Shown here: positions 7,146-14,616 of the stretch, piece by piece | Position numbering within the stretch: the stretch's first letter is position 1 | Layout of the letters: each line of letters opens with the position of its first letter | Source: Actinomycetes bacterium | GTDB taxonomy: Bacteria; Actinomycetota; Actinomycetes; Propionibacteriales; Propionibacteriaceae | Direction of reading: 5' to 3' | NCBI GenBank assembly: GCA_023436925.1 | Contig: JAEZHJ010000187.1 | Location: 1-20,707 of the forward strand | Length of the DNA stretch: 20,707 bases | Made by a program: the position numbers and the translations under genes | Notes under the pieces: model-generated | Seen by the model: only the letters and a program-made list of their open reading frames with translations | Told to the model about the DNA's origin: nothing | The model's database searches: none

Positions 7146-8054
7146 TCAGCCCTCCACCGGCTCGCTGGTCACTCCGGCCGGACGGGGCCCGGTGTAGTCC
7201 GGGCCGTACGCCCCGGGGGCGGGACGGCGGCGGCGCAGCGGCGCGGTGGTGCCGTGCGCCAGCCGGCGGGCGAAGATCAGGAAGCCGGTGTGCCCCGAGG
7301 TGCCGTGGCCGGGCCGGATCGCCAGGCCCTCGGCGTGCCACTCGCGGGCCGCGTACTCCCGGGCCACCGGTTCGGTGAAGCCGCCGTGCACCCGCATCGT
7401 GTCCATCGTCCGGCCGAGCTGGGTGGTGGTGGCGACGTAGCAGCACAGCACCCCGCCGGCCTCCAGCACCTCGCCGACCACGTCGAGGCATTCCCAGGGG
7501 GCGAGCATGTCGAGCACCACCCGGTCGACCGGCTCGGGGCCGATCGTCTCGACCAGGTCGCCCTCGCGCAGCTCCCACGCCGGGTGGGGGCCGCCGAAGA
7601 AGGTCTCGACATTGCGCCGGGCGATCTGGGCGAAGTCGGGGCGCCGCTCGTAGGAGTAGAGCCGTCCGCCGGTGCCGATCGCGCGCAGCAGGTGCAGGCT
7701 GAGCGCCCCCGAACCGGCGCCCGCCTCCAGCACCCGGGCGCCGGGGAAGATGTCGGTCTGCATCAGGATGTGGGCGGCGTCCTTGGGGTACACCACGGCC
7801 GCCCCGCGCGGCATCGTGACGGTGAACTCCTCCAGCAGCGGCCGGAAGGCGACGTAGGACACCCCGCCCGCCGAGGTGACCACCTGGCCGTCCGGGCCGC
7901 CGATCAGGGCGTCGTGGCTGATCCCGCCGCGGGTGGTGTGGAAGACCGCGCCCGGGGTGAGCAGGATCGAGTGCCGGCGGCCCTTCGGGTCGGTCAGCGC
8001 GACCCGCTCCCCTACCACCAACGGTCCGGTCCGTACCCCGCTCGGCTCAGGCAT
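7146..8054 (-). CDS. trmI: tRNA (adenine-58-N1)-methyltransferase
   Basis: TrmI methylates N1 of A58 in the tRNA T-loop using S-adenosylmethionine and acts as a tetramer. The 302-residue protein has the small N-terminal domain and a Rossmann methyltransferase domain. SAM motif I is VLEAGAGSGALSL (108-120). A following YSYERRPDFA (133-142) has the expected acidic residue, and VLDMLAPWE (180-188) contains the catalytic-region Asp182. The ATG at 8054 overlaps the end of the upstream lipoprotein gene by 8 bp; a longer reading frame exists but its extra residues are not family-like. A proline- and arginine-rich tail (about 275-302) follows the fold. trmI lies just upstream of arc/mpa in other actinobacteria too. 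Confidence 0.93.
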   Translation of the reverse strand: MPEPSGVRTGPLVVGERVALTDPKGRRHSILLTPGAVFHTTRGGISHDALIGGPDGQVVTSAGGVSYVAFRPLLEEFTVTMPRGAAVVYPKDAAHILMQTDIFPGARVLEAGAGSGALSLHLLRAIGTGGRLYSYERRPDFAQIARRNVETFFGGPHPAWELREGDLVETIGPEPVDRVVLDMLAPWECLDVVGEVLEAGGVLCCYVATTTQLGRTMDTMRVHGGFTEPVAREYAAREWHAEGLAIRPGHGTSGHTGFLIFARRLAHGTTAPLRRRRPAPGAYGPDYTGPRPAGVTSEPVEG

Positions 8055-9534
8055 TCCGCAGTCCCCACAATCCCAGGTGTCCCGAGCTGCCCAGCGGCAG
8101 CCCGGCCAGGGAGACACCCCGGCCGAGGAAGAGTATCCCGTCGGTCTGCGACACCGGCAGCACGGTGGCATCCACCGCCGCCTGCTTCTGCAGTTCGCCC
8201 AGCGCGACCAGCCGGGCGTCCCCCGAGGTGGTGCGGGAGCGGTGGTCGAGTTCGGCCAGCTTGTCGGCGCTGCCGGGCAGCGGCTCGTCCAGGTAGCCCT
8301 GCAGCCAGCCTCCGGCGGTGGGGACCCAGGCCGGGAAGTCGGACAGCACCAGGTCGGCGGCGCCTTCGGTGACCAGCCGGACGCTGACCCGGTCCAGTTC
8401 CTCGATGCGGGCCCGCAGCATGCTGGCGGTGTCGGCGTGGCCGGGGGCGGACGGGTCGTAGCGCAGCCGCAGCGTGATCCGCTCGCCCTTGATCTCGGGA
8501 AGGATCGGGCGTCCACCCACCCGGAAGGCGGCGATGTGCGCCTCGACGCCGGCCGGGACGAGCGAGTCCAGCGTCCGGTCGGCCTGCAGCGCGCGGGCCA
8601 CGCCGTCGCGCAGGTCGGCGTCGGAGCGGTGCTTGGAGTCGACAGCCCACGCCAGGTGCGTCACCCGGGCACCGTCCAGCGGCCAGCGGGTGAAGCCCTC
8701 GGCCGTGGTCTGGTCGGGGTTGGTCTTGATCTCGTTCTCCAGCCGGTCCAGGGCGGGCGGGTCGAGGGTGCGCCAGACCACGTCCGTGGTGGCCTCGGCG
8801 ATCGCGGTCTCGGCCGCCACCGAATCGGCGACGTGCTGCAGCCGGATCCGGTCGATCACCCCGGCCACCGGCCCGGCGTAGTCGACGTACCGGCTGAACA
8901 CCACGGCGTCCTCACCGATCTGGTCGACCCGGTACGGACCCGACCCGATCGGGAGGGCGTCCAGCGGCAGCGCGGCGTCCGGGTCGAAGCTCTCCTCGTC
9001 CACGATCGAGGCGGCCACCGAGGTGAGCGCGTAGCCGAACCGCTTGTCCGCGTAGGCGAGGTGGAAACGCACCGTCTGCGGGTCGGGGACGGAGATCCGC
9101 ACCAGGGAGTCGAGCAGGCTCACCGCGGTCCCGGCCACGTCCAGCCGCAGCGCCCGCTGGATGCTGAACCGGACGTCGGAGGAGGTCAGCGCATTGCCGT
9201 TGTGGAAGGTGAGGGTCTGCGGCAGCGTGCACTCGTAGATCGTCTCCGCGCTGAAGATGCAGTCGGTCGCGGCGTCCGGCTTCAGCTCGCCGGTGTCGGT
9301 CTGGACGTGCATCAGGCGCTGGTAGATGTTCGTCGCGATCAGCGCGTCGGTGTCGCCCAGCGCCACCGCCGGGTCGGCCGAGCGGATCGGTCCGGACGTG
9401 GAGACGGTGAAGTCCCGGGCGGTCGGGGTCGGCGACGGGGTCGGTTCCTCACTCGGCAGCGGCAGGTCGGGCGTACAGCCGGCCAGCAGGATCGTCGCCA
9501 GGCCGGCAGCCAGCCACCTGAAGTCAGCGCGCAT
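8047..9534 (-). CDS. ABC transporter substrate-binding lipoprotein, family 5 (peptide/nickel type)
   Basis: This looks like an extracytoplasmic solute-binding lipoprotein. The 495-residue precursor starts with a basic-hydrophobic signal peptide ending in the lipobox LAGC (17-20, Cys20 lipidated). A Ser/Pro/Thr linker follows (about 21-38), then a family-5 binding domain: LTFHNGNALTSSDVRFSIQRAL (108-129) matches the family's conserved segment, and IGSGPYRV follows later. Cys92 and Cys102 could form a disulfide. No permease or ATPase genes are nearby, so it is an orphan and its ligand is unknown. The ATG lies inside the 3' end of metH (11-bp overlap) with GGAGG about 12 nt upstream. Its own stop overlaps the trmI start. 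Confidence 0.85.
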   Translation of the reverse strand: MRADFRWLAAGLATILLAGCTPDLPLPSEEPTPSPTPTARDFTVSTSGPIRSADPAVALGDTDALIATNIYQRLMHVQTDTGELKPDAATDCIFSAETIYECTLPQTLTFHNGNALTSSDVRFSIQRALRLDVAGTAVSLLDSLVRISVPDPQTVRFHLAYADKRFGYALTSVAASIVDEESFDPDAALPLDALPIGSGPYRVDQIGEDAVVFSRYVDYAGPVAGVIDRIRLQHVADSVAAETAIAEATTDVVWRTLDPPALDRLENEIKTNPDQTTAEGFTRWPLDGARVTHLAWAVDSKHRSDADLRDGVARALQADRTLDSLVPAGVEAHIAAFRVGGRPILPEIKGERITLRLRYDPSAPGHADTASMLRARIEELDRVSVRLVTEGAADLVLSDFPAWVPTAGGWLQGYLDEPLPGSADKLAELDHRSRTTSGDARLVALGELQKQAAVDATVLPVSQTDGILFLGRGVSLAGLPLGSSGHLGLWGLRNA

Positions 9535-12500
9535 TGAAGTACTTCGCCTCCGGATGGTGCACCACCAGGGCGTCGGTGGACTGCTCGGGGTGCAGTTGCA
9601 GTTCTTCGGACAAGGTAACCCCGATCCGCTCCGGTTCGAGCAGCGCGACGAGTTTCGCCCGGTCGGCGAGGTCGGGGCAGGCCGGGTAGCCGAACGAGTA
9701 GCGCGAGCCGCGGTAGGCCTGGTCGCGGATCATCGCCTCGCGGCTGCCGTCACCCCCCAGACCGAGCTCGGACCGGACCCGGGCATGCCAGCACTCGGCC
9801 AGCGCCTCGGTGAGCTGCACCGACAGCCCGTGCAATTCCAGGTAGTCGCGGTAGTTGTCGGCGGCGAACAGCTGGGCAGTCGCCTCGGCGACCGCCGACC
9901 CCATCGTGACCAACTGGAAGGAGACCACGTCGGGCCCGAGTTCGTCCGCCTCCTGCCGGTCCCGGAAGAAGTCGGCAAGGCAGAGCCGGCGATCGCGGGA
10001 CTGGCGCGGGAAGGTGAACCGGTGGAGTTCTTGGCCCGGATCGTCCGGGTCGCCCACAATCAGGGTGTTGCCCTCGGAGTGGCACGGCCAGTAGCCGTAG
10101 ACGACGGCGAACTCGGCCAGCCCGCGGGTGGCGACCTCGTCCAGCCAGCGGCGCAGCCGCGGCATCCCCTCCGCTGCGACGAGTTCCTCGTAGCTGGGGC
10201 CGCCGGGGGCGCCGCGCAGGCCCCACTGGCCCATGAAGGTGGCCCGGTGGTCGAGCCACTGGGCGACCTCGGCCAGCTTGATCCCCTTGACCACCCGGCT
10301 GCCCCAGAACGGCGGTACCGGGACGTCGACCCGGCGGGCCACGTCGGAGCGGGTTTCGTCCGGGGCGGCGTCCTCGGCCGGACGCCGGGTCGCCGCGGTG
10401 ACCCGGCGGCGGCGCGGGGCGGGCAGGGCCGCCCCCGGCTCGCCGCGGCGGACGGCCATCACCGACTCCATCAGCGAGAGGCCTTCGAAGGCGTCCCGGG
10501 CGTACCTCACCTCGCCCTCGTACAGCTCGTTGAGGTCCTCCTCGACGAAGGCGCGGGTGAGCGCGGCCCCGCCGAGCAGGACGGGGTATCCGCTCAGCCC
10601 GCGGGCGTTCAGTTCGGCCAGGTTGTCGCGCATCACGACGGTCGACTTCACCAGCAGCCCGGACATCCCGATCGCGTCGGCGTTGTGGGCCAGGGCTGCC
10701 TCGATGATCGCGCTGACCGGCTGCTTGATGCCGAGGTTGATGACCGTGTAGCCGTTGTTGGTCAGGATGATGTCGACCAGGTTCTTGCCGATGTCGTGCA
10801 CGTCCCCCTTCACGGTGGCCAGCACGATGGTGCCCTTGCCGGCGGTGTCGGAGGCGTCGATGTGCGGCTCGAGGTAGCGCACCGCGGACTTCATCACCTC
10901 GGCCGAGGCCAGGACGAAGGGCAGCTGCATCTGGCCGGCCCCGAACAGCTCGCCCACCGTCTTCATCCCCGCCAGCAGGTGGTCGTCGATGATGGCCAGG
11001 GCGGGCCGCTCCGCCAGCGCCAGGTCGAGGTCGGCCTCCAGCCCGTTGGCGTCGCCATCCACGATCCGGCGGGCGAGCCGCTCCCCCACCGGGAGTGCCT
11101 CGAGCTCGGCGCGCCGGGCCTGGCGGGTGTCGGCGGTGGTGACCCCCTCGAACAGCTCGAGGAAGCGGGTCAGCGGGTCGTAGCCGGGGGCGCGCCGGTC
11201 GTAGATCAGGTCGAGGGCGACCTCGCGCTGCTCGTCGGGGATCCGGGCCATCGGCACGATCCGGGCGGCGTGGACGATCGCCGAGTCGAGCCCGGCCTGC
11301 ATGCACTCGTGCAGGAAAACCGAGTTGAGCACGACCCGGGCGGCCGGGTTCAGGCCGAAGGACACGTTCGAGATGCCGAGCGTGGTGTGGATGCCGGGGT
11401 GGCGGCGCACCACTTCCCGGATCGCCTCGATGGTCTCCAGCGCGTCGCGGCGGGTCTCCTCCTGGCCGGTGGCGATCGGGAAGGTCAGGCAGTCGACGAT
11501 GATGTCCTCGACCCGCATCCCCCAGGTCCCGGTGAGGTCGGCGATCAGCCGCTCGGCGACCCGGATCTTCCACTCGGCGGTGCGGGCCTGGCCCTCCTCG
11601 TCGATCGTGAGCGCCACGACGGCGGCGCCGTGCTCCTTGACCAGCGGCATCACCTTGGCGAACCGGGACTCGGGGCCGTCGCCGTCCTCGTAGTTGACCG
11701 AGTTCACCGCGCAGCGACCGGCCAGCCGTTCCAGCCCGGCCCGCAGCACCTCCGGCTCGGTGGAGTCCAGCACGATCGGCAGGGACACCGCGGTCGCCAG
11801 CCGGGAGGCCAGCTCGGCCATGTCGGCGACCCCGTCTCGTCCGACGTAGTCGACGCACAGGTCGAGGACGTGCGCCCCGTCGCGGCTCTGCTCCTTGGCG
11901 ATCTCGACGCAGTCCGCCCAGGCGCCGGCGAGCATGGCGTCGCGGAAGGCGCGCGAGCCGTTGGCGTTGGTGCGCTCCCCGATCACCAGGTAGCTGGTGT
12001 CCTGGCGCAGCGGCACCTCGGCGTACAGCGACGAGACGCTGGCCACCGCCGAGGGGCTGCGGGGCGCCGGGCGGGCGCCGGCCACCGCGTCGGCCAGCCG
12101 CCGGATGTGGTCCGGGGTGGTGCCGCAGCAGCCGCCGACCAGCCCCAGCCCGAACTCGCCGGTGAACTGCTCGAGGTAGGCGGTGAAGGAGTCCGGACCC
12201 ATCGGGTAGCGGGCGCCGTCGGAGGTGAGTTCGGGCAGGCCGGCGTTGGGCATGCAGGCCACCGGGATCGACGCGAAGCGCGACAGGTGGCGCAGGTGCT
12301 CGCTCATCTCGGTCGGGCCGGTGCCGCAGTTCAGGCCGATGGCGTCGATCCCGAGCGGCTCCAGCGCGGTCAGCGCAGCCCCGATCTCGCTGCCCAGCAG
12401 CATCGCCCCGGTGGTCTCGATCGTGACATTGACCAGCACCGGCAGGTCGGCGCCCAGCGCGGTCAGCGCGTGCCGGACGCCGGCGACCGCGGCCTTGGCC

Positions 12501-12994
12501 TGCAGCAGGTCCTGGCAGGTCTCGATCTGGAAGCCGTCCACCCCGCCGGCGATCATCGCCTCGGCCTGCACCTGGTAGGCGTCGCGCAGCGCGGCGTAGC
12601 CGACATGGCCCAGGCTCGGCAGCTTGGTGCCGGGGCCGATGCTGCCCAGCACAAAGCGCGGACGGCCGTCCGCGGCGGCGGTGTCGGCGGACGCCCGGGC
12701 CAGGGCCGCGCCCGCCTCGGCGAGTTCCGCGATCCGTCCGGCGATCTCGTACTCCCCCAGGGCGGCCAGGTTGGCGCCGAAGGTGTTGGTCTCGATGCAG
12801 TCCGCCCCGGCGTCCAGGTAGGCGCCGTGGATCGCCGTCACCACGTCGGGCCGGGTGACGTTGAGCACCTCGTTGCAGCCCTCGTAGCCCTGGAAGTCGT
12901 CCAGCGACAGGTCGAAGCCCTGCAGCATCGTCCCCATCGCGCCGTCGGCCACGAGGATGCGGTCGGCCAGGGCAGCGCGCAGGTCACGATTCAT
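9524..12994 (-). CDS. metH: Cobalamin-dependent methionine synthase
   Basis: MetH transfers a methyl group from methyltetrahydrofolate to homocysteine through methylcobalamin, giving methionine. All four modules are present in 1156 residues. The homocysteine domain (about 1-305) has zinc ligands Cys223, Cys289 and Cys290 (NCGTGP and GGCCGT). The pterin domain (about 330-610) has VIGERTNANGS. The cobalamin domain (about 640-850) has DVHDIGKN with cobalt ligand His733. The activation domain (about 890-1156) has the AdoMet-binding RxxxGY at 1098-1103 and GYPACPDL. No ribosome binding site precedes the ATG, but a TACACT hexamer lies 7 nt upstream, suggesting a leaderless transcript. No cobalamin riboswitch fits the 49-bp upstream gap. 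It heads a nine-gene run. Confidence 0.97.
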   Translation of the reverse strand: MNRDLRAALADRILVADGAMGTMLQGFDLSLDDFQGYEGCNEVLNVTRPDVVTAIHGAYLDAGADCIETNTFGANLAALGEYEIAGRIAELAEAGAALARASADTAAADGRPRFVLGSIGPGTKLPSLGHVGYAALRDAYQVQAEAMIAGGVDGFQIETCQDLLQAKAAVAGVRHALTALGADLPVLVNVTIETTGAMLLGSEIGAALTALEPLGIDAIGLNCGTGPTEMSEHLRHLSRFASIPVACMPNAGLPELTSDGARYPMGPDSFTAYLEQFTGEFGLGLVGGCCGTTPDHIRRLADAVAGARPAPRSPSAVASVSSLYAEVPLRQDTSYLVIGERTNANGSRAFRDAMLAGAWADCVEIAKEQSRDGAHVLDLCVDYVGRDGVADMAELASRLATAVSLPIVLDSTEPEVLRAGLERLAGRCAVNSVNYEDGDGPESRFAKVMPLVKEHGAAVVALTIDEEGQARTAEWKIRVAERLIADLTGTWGMRVEDIIVDCLTFPIATGQEETRRDALETIEAIREVVRRHPGIHTTLGISNVSFGLNPAARVVLNSVFLHECMQAGLDSAIVHAARIVPMARIPDEQREVALDLIYDRRAPGYDPLTRFLELFEGVTTADTRQARRAELEALPVGERLARRIVDGDANGLEADLDLALAERPALAIIDDHLLAGMKTVGELFGAGQMQLPFVLASAEVMKSAVRYLEPHIDASDTAGKGTIVLATVKGDVHDIGKNLVDIILTNNGYTVINLGIKQPVSAIIEAALAHNADAIGMSGLLVKSTVVMRDNLAELNARGLSGYPVLLGGAALTRAFVEEDLNELYEGEVRYARDAFEGLSLMESVMAVRRGEPGAALPAPRRRRVTAATRRPAEDAAPDETRSDVARRVDVPVPPFWGSRVVKGIKLAEVAQWLDHRATFMGQWGLRGAPGGPSYEELVAAEGMPRLRRWLDEVATRGLAEFAVVYGYWPCHSEGNTLIVGDPDDPGQELHRFTFPRQSRDRRLCLADFFRDRQEADELGPDVVSFQLVTMGSAVAEATAQLFAADNYRDYLELHGLSVQLTEALAECWHARVRSELGLGGDGSREAMIRDQAYRGSRYSFGYPACPDLADRAKLVALLEPERIGVTLSEELQLHPEQSTDALVVHHPEAKYFNAR

Positions 12995-13001
12995 GCAGCG
13001 A

Positions 13002-13007
13002 AGTGTA
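13002..13007 (-). promoter_or_regulatory. Candidate -10 element of a leaderless metH promoter
   Basis: The minus strand reads TACACT, with 7 nt between it and the metH ATG, so transcription would start at or next to the A of the start codon. No Shine-Dalgarno sequence lies before the ATG, which supports a leaderless mRNA. A consensus -35 is not visible at 17 bp, as is common in actinobacterial promoters. Confidence 0.4.
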
Positions 13008-13031
13008 CGAGGGGGGTTGCGGACCGAGGGT

Positions 13032-13037
13032 TACAGT
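13032..13037 (+). promoter_or_regulatory. Candidate -10 element of a leaderless promoter for the PAC2-family gene
   Basis: TACAGT lies 6 nt before the ATG at 13044, with no Shine-Dalgarno sequence between. This spacing would start the transcript at the initiator codon. It lies back to back with the metH -10 candidate in the 49-bp divergent gap, so the two promoters would overlap upstream. Confidence 0.4.
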
Positions 13038-13043
13038 GGCCCC

Positions 13044-13880
13044 ATGGCAAGACTCGGGCTCAGGGACCTGCGCAACCCGGCCGTCGTGGCTGCGTTCGGC
13101 GGGTGGAACGACGCCGGCGACGCCGCCAGCGGGGTGATCGACCATCTTGCCGACTGCTACAAGGCCAGACTCGAGTTCTCCTTCGACCCTGAGGACTTCT
13201 ACGACTTCCAGGTCAACCGGCCCACCGCCCGGCTGCTGTCGCCCACGGAGCGGATCGTGGAGTGGCCGACCACCGAGGTGCTCGTGGCGTCCCTGCCGGA
13301 GCGCGACCTGGTGCTGATCGGCGGCCCGGAGCCGAACTACCGCTGGCGGGAGTACGCCGGTCGCCTGCTGTCGATGCTGCGGACGGTGCGGCCCGAGATC
13401 GTCGTGCTGCTGGGCGCCCTGCTGACCGATGCGCCGCACTCGCGGCCGGTGCCGGTGGCGGCGACCGCCAGCACCGCCGACCTGGCCGACGAGCTGGGCC
13501 TGTCGCTGTCGACCTACGAGGGGCCGACCGGGATCGTCGGCGTGCTGGCGAACGAGGCGGCGATGGCCGGGATGCCGGTGGTGTCGCTGTGGGCGTCCGT
13601 CCCGCACTACGTCGCCGAACCGCCCAACCCGAAGGCCACGCTGGCCCTGCTGGCCCGGCTGGAGGACGTGCTGAACACGCCGCTGGAGGCCGAGGGCCTG
13701 GCCGAGGCGGCCGCGTCCTGGGAGTCGCAGGTCAACGAGCTGGTCGCCGACGATCCGGACATCTCCAGCTACATCTCCGCCCTGGAGGAGCGGCGCGACG
13801 AGGAGACCCCGCAGCCCTCGGGCGATTCGATCGCCGCCGAGTTCGAGCGCTACCTGAAGCGGCGCAACCGGCGGCCGTAG
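13044..13880 (+). CDS. PAC2-family protein (proteasome assembly chaperone-like)
   Basis: The 278-residue protein belongs to the PAC2 family, named after the eukaryotic proteasome assembly chaperone; the bacterial function is not established. Visible signatures are VAAFGGWNDAGDAAS (15-29), LIGGPEPNYRW (91-101), VLLGALLTDAPHSRP (121-135) and SLWASVPHYVAEPPNPKA (181-198), all typical of actinobacterial members. The C-terminal quarter (about 205-275) is charged and probably helical. The ATG at 13044 is chosen because it gives the family-like N-terminus and has a -10-like TACAGT 6 nt upstream; upstream codons in frame look non-coding and overlap the start of metH. It is the only plus-strand gene. 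From memory, mycobacteria also have a PAC2 gene (Rv2125) beside metH. Confidence 0.9.
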   Translation: MARLGLRDLRNPAVVAAFGGWNDAGDAASGVIDHLADCYKARLEFSFDPEDFYDFQVNRPTARLLSPTERIVEWPTTEVLVASLPERDLVLIGGPEPNYRWREYAGRLLSMLRTVRPEIVVLLGALLTDAPHSRPVPVAATASTADLADELGLSLSTYEGPTGIVGVLANEAAMAGMPVVSLWASVPHYVAEPPNPKATLALLARLEDVLNTPLEAEGLAEAAASWESQVNELVADDPDISSYISALEERRDEETPQPSGDSIAAEFERYLKRRNRRP

Positions 13881-13882
13881 GC

Positions 13883-13901
13883 CTCAGCCGGCGTGGCTGA
13901 G
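13883..13901. terminator. Hairpin at the convergent PAC2/rpe junction
   Basis: CTCAGCC and GGCTGAG form a perfect 7-bp stem around a 5-nt loop. The hairpin starts 3 bp after the PAC2 stop and contains the rpe stop codon. The convergent genes are only 3 bp apart, so a two-way terminator is plausible. There is no T-tract, so it is not a classical intrinsic terminator. Confidence 0.3.
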
Positions 13902-14546
13902 CGCCAGTTCGCGCAGCGCCCGGACCACCGCGTCGGGATCCTCGGCGGAGTACACCGCCGAACCGGCCACGAAGGTGTCGGCACCCGCCTCGGCGCACTG
14001 CGCGATTGTGTCCGCCGAGACGCCGCCGTCGACCTGCACCCAGATCTCCTTGCCGAGCGCGGCCACCAGCTCCCGGGTGCGCGCGACCTTCGGCATCATG
14101 TCGGTCATGAAGGCCTGGCCGCCGAACCCGGGCTCGACGGTCATGATGAGGACCATGTCGAGATCGGGCAGCAGATCGGCGTAGGGCTCGATCGGGGTGC
14201 CCGGCTTGAGCGCCATGGACGCCCGCGCGCCGAGGGAGCGCAGGGTCCGGGCGAGCTTGCGCGGGTCGTCGGAGGCCTCCACGTGGAAGGTCACCGACTC
14301 ACAGCCCGCCTCGGCGTACCCCGGTGCCCAGCGGTCGACCTCGGCGATCATCAGGTGCAGGTCCATCGGCATCGTGGTGTGCCGCCGCAGCGCCTCCACC
14401 ACCGGCAGCCCGAAGGACAGGTTGGGGACGAAGCGGTTGTCCATCACGTCGAGGTGGACGAGATCGGCGCTGGGGATCCGGGCCACCTCGCCGGCGAGGT
14501 TCGAAAGATCGGAGTTCAGGACACTCGGTGTAATGCGGATTCCCAC
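13884..14546 (-). CDS. rpe: Ribulose-phosphate 3-epimerase
   Basis: Rpe interconverts ribulose 5-phosphate and xylulose 5-phosphate in the pentose phosphate pathway. The 220-residue TIM barrel has the expected length. Metal and catalytic residues lie in HLDVMD (His32, Asp34), DLHLM (His64) and VDGG (Asp173, the second catalytic acid). The phosphate-binding turns EPGFGGQ (138-144) and VAGSAVY (193-199) are also present. The GTG at 14546 gives the family N-terminus (GIRITPSVL); upstream codons in the open frame are not conserved. No Shine-Dalgarno sequence precedes it, but TAGGCT lies 8 nt upstream, so translation may be leaderless or nearly so. A 67-bp gap separates it from rsmB. Confidence 0.95.
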   Translation of the reverse strand: MGIRITPSVLNSDLSNLAGEVARIPSADLVHLDVMDNRFVPNLSFGLPVVEALRRHTTMPMDLHLMIAEVDRWAPGYAEAGCESVTFHVEASDDPRKLARTLRSLGARASMALKPGTPIEPYADLLPDLDMVLIMTVEPGFGGQAFMTDMMPKVARTRELVAALGKEIWVQVDGGVSADTIAQCAEAGADTFVAGSAVYSAEDPDAVVRALRELALSHAG

Positions 14547-14554
14547 AGGTCGAC

Positions 14555-14560
14555 AGCCTA
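14555..14560 (-). promoter_or_regulatory. Candidate -10 element for rpe
   Basis: The minus strand reads TAGGCT, 8 nt before the GTG start. The same hexamer occurs 7 nt before the proposed priA start. The gap after rsmB and the lack of a Shine-Dalgarno sequence are consistent with a separate, nearly leaderless rpe promoter. Confidence 0.3.
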
Positions 14561-14598
14561 GCCAACCCGCCCCGGCCGCCACGCCGCGCGACGATGGG

Positions 14599-14616
14599 TG
14601 AGCCGATGCCGGCTCA
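14599..14616. terminator. Hairpin enclosing the rsmB stop codon
   Basis: TGAGCCG and CGGCTCA form a perfect 7-bp stem with a 4-nt loop. The rsmB TGA is part of the stem. It stands just before the rpe promoter candidate and could attenuate readthrough, but no T-tract follows. Confidence 0.3.

Noticed and set aside
12995..13043. Cobalamin or SAM riboswitch upstream of metH
   Set aside because: Only 49 bp separates metH from the divergent gene and the transcript seems leaderless, so there is no room for a riboswitch.
9326..13192. Very long plus-strand open frame (1288 codons) opposite metH
   Set aside because: Its composition (Gly, Val, Arg, Gln, His, Asp rich) is what the antisense frame of a GC-rich gene gives. 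The minus strand encodes a complete, fully recognisable MetH with all catalytic motifs.
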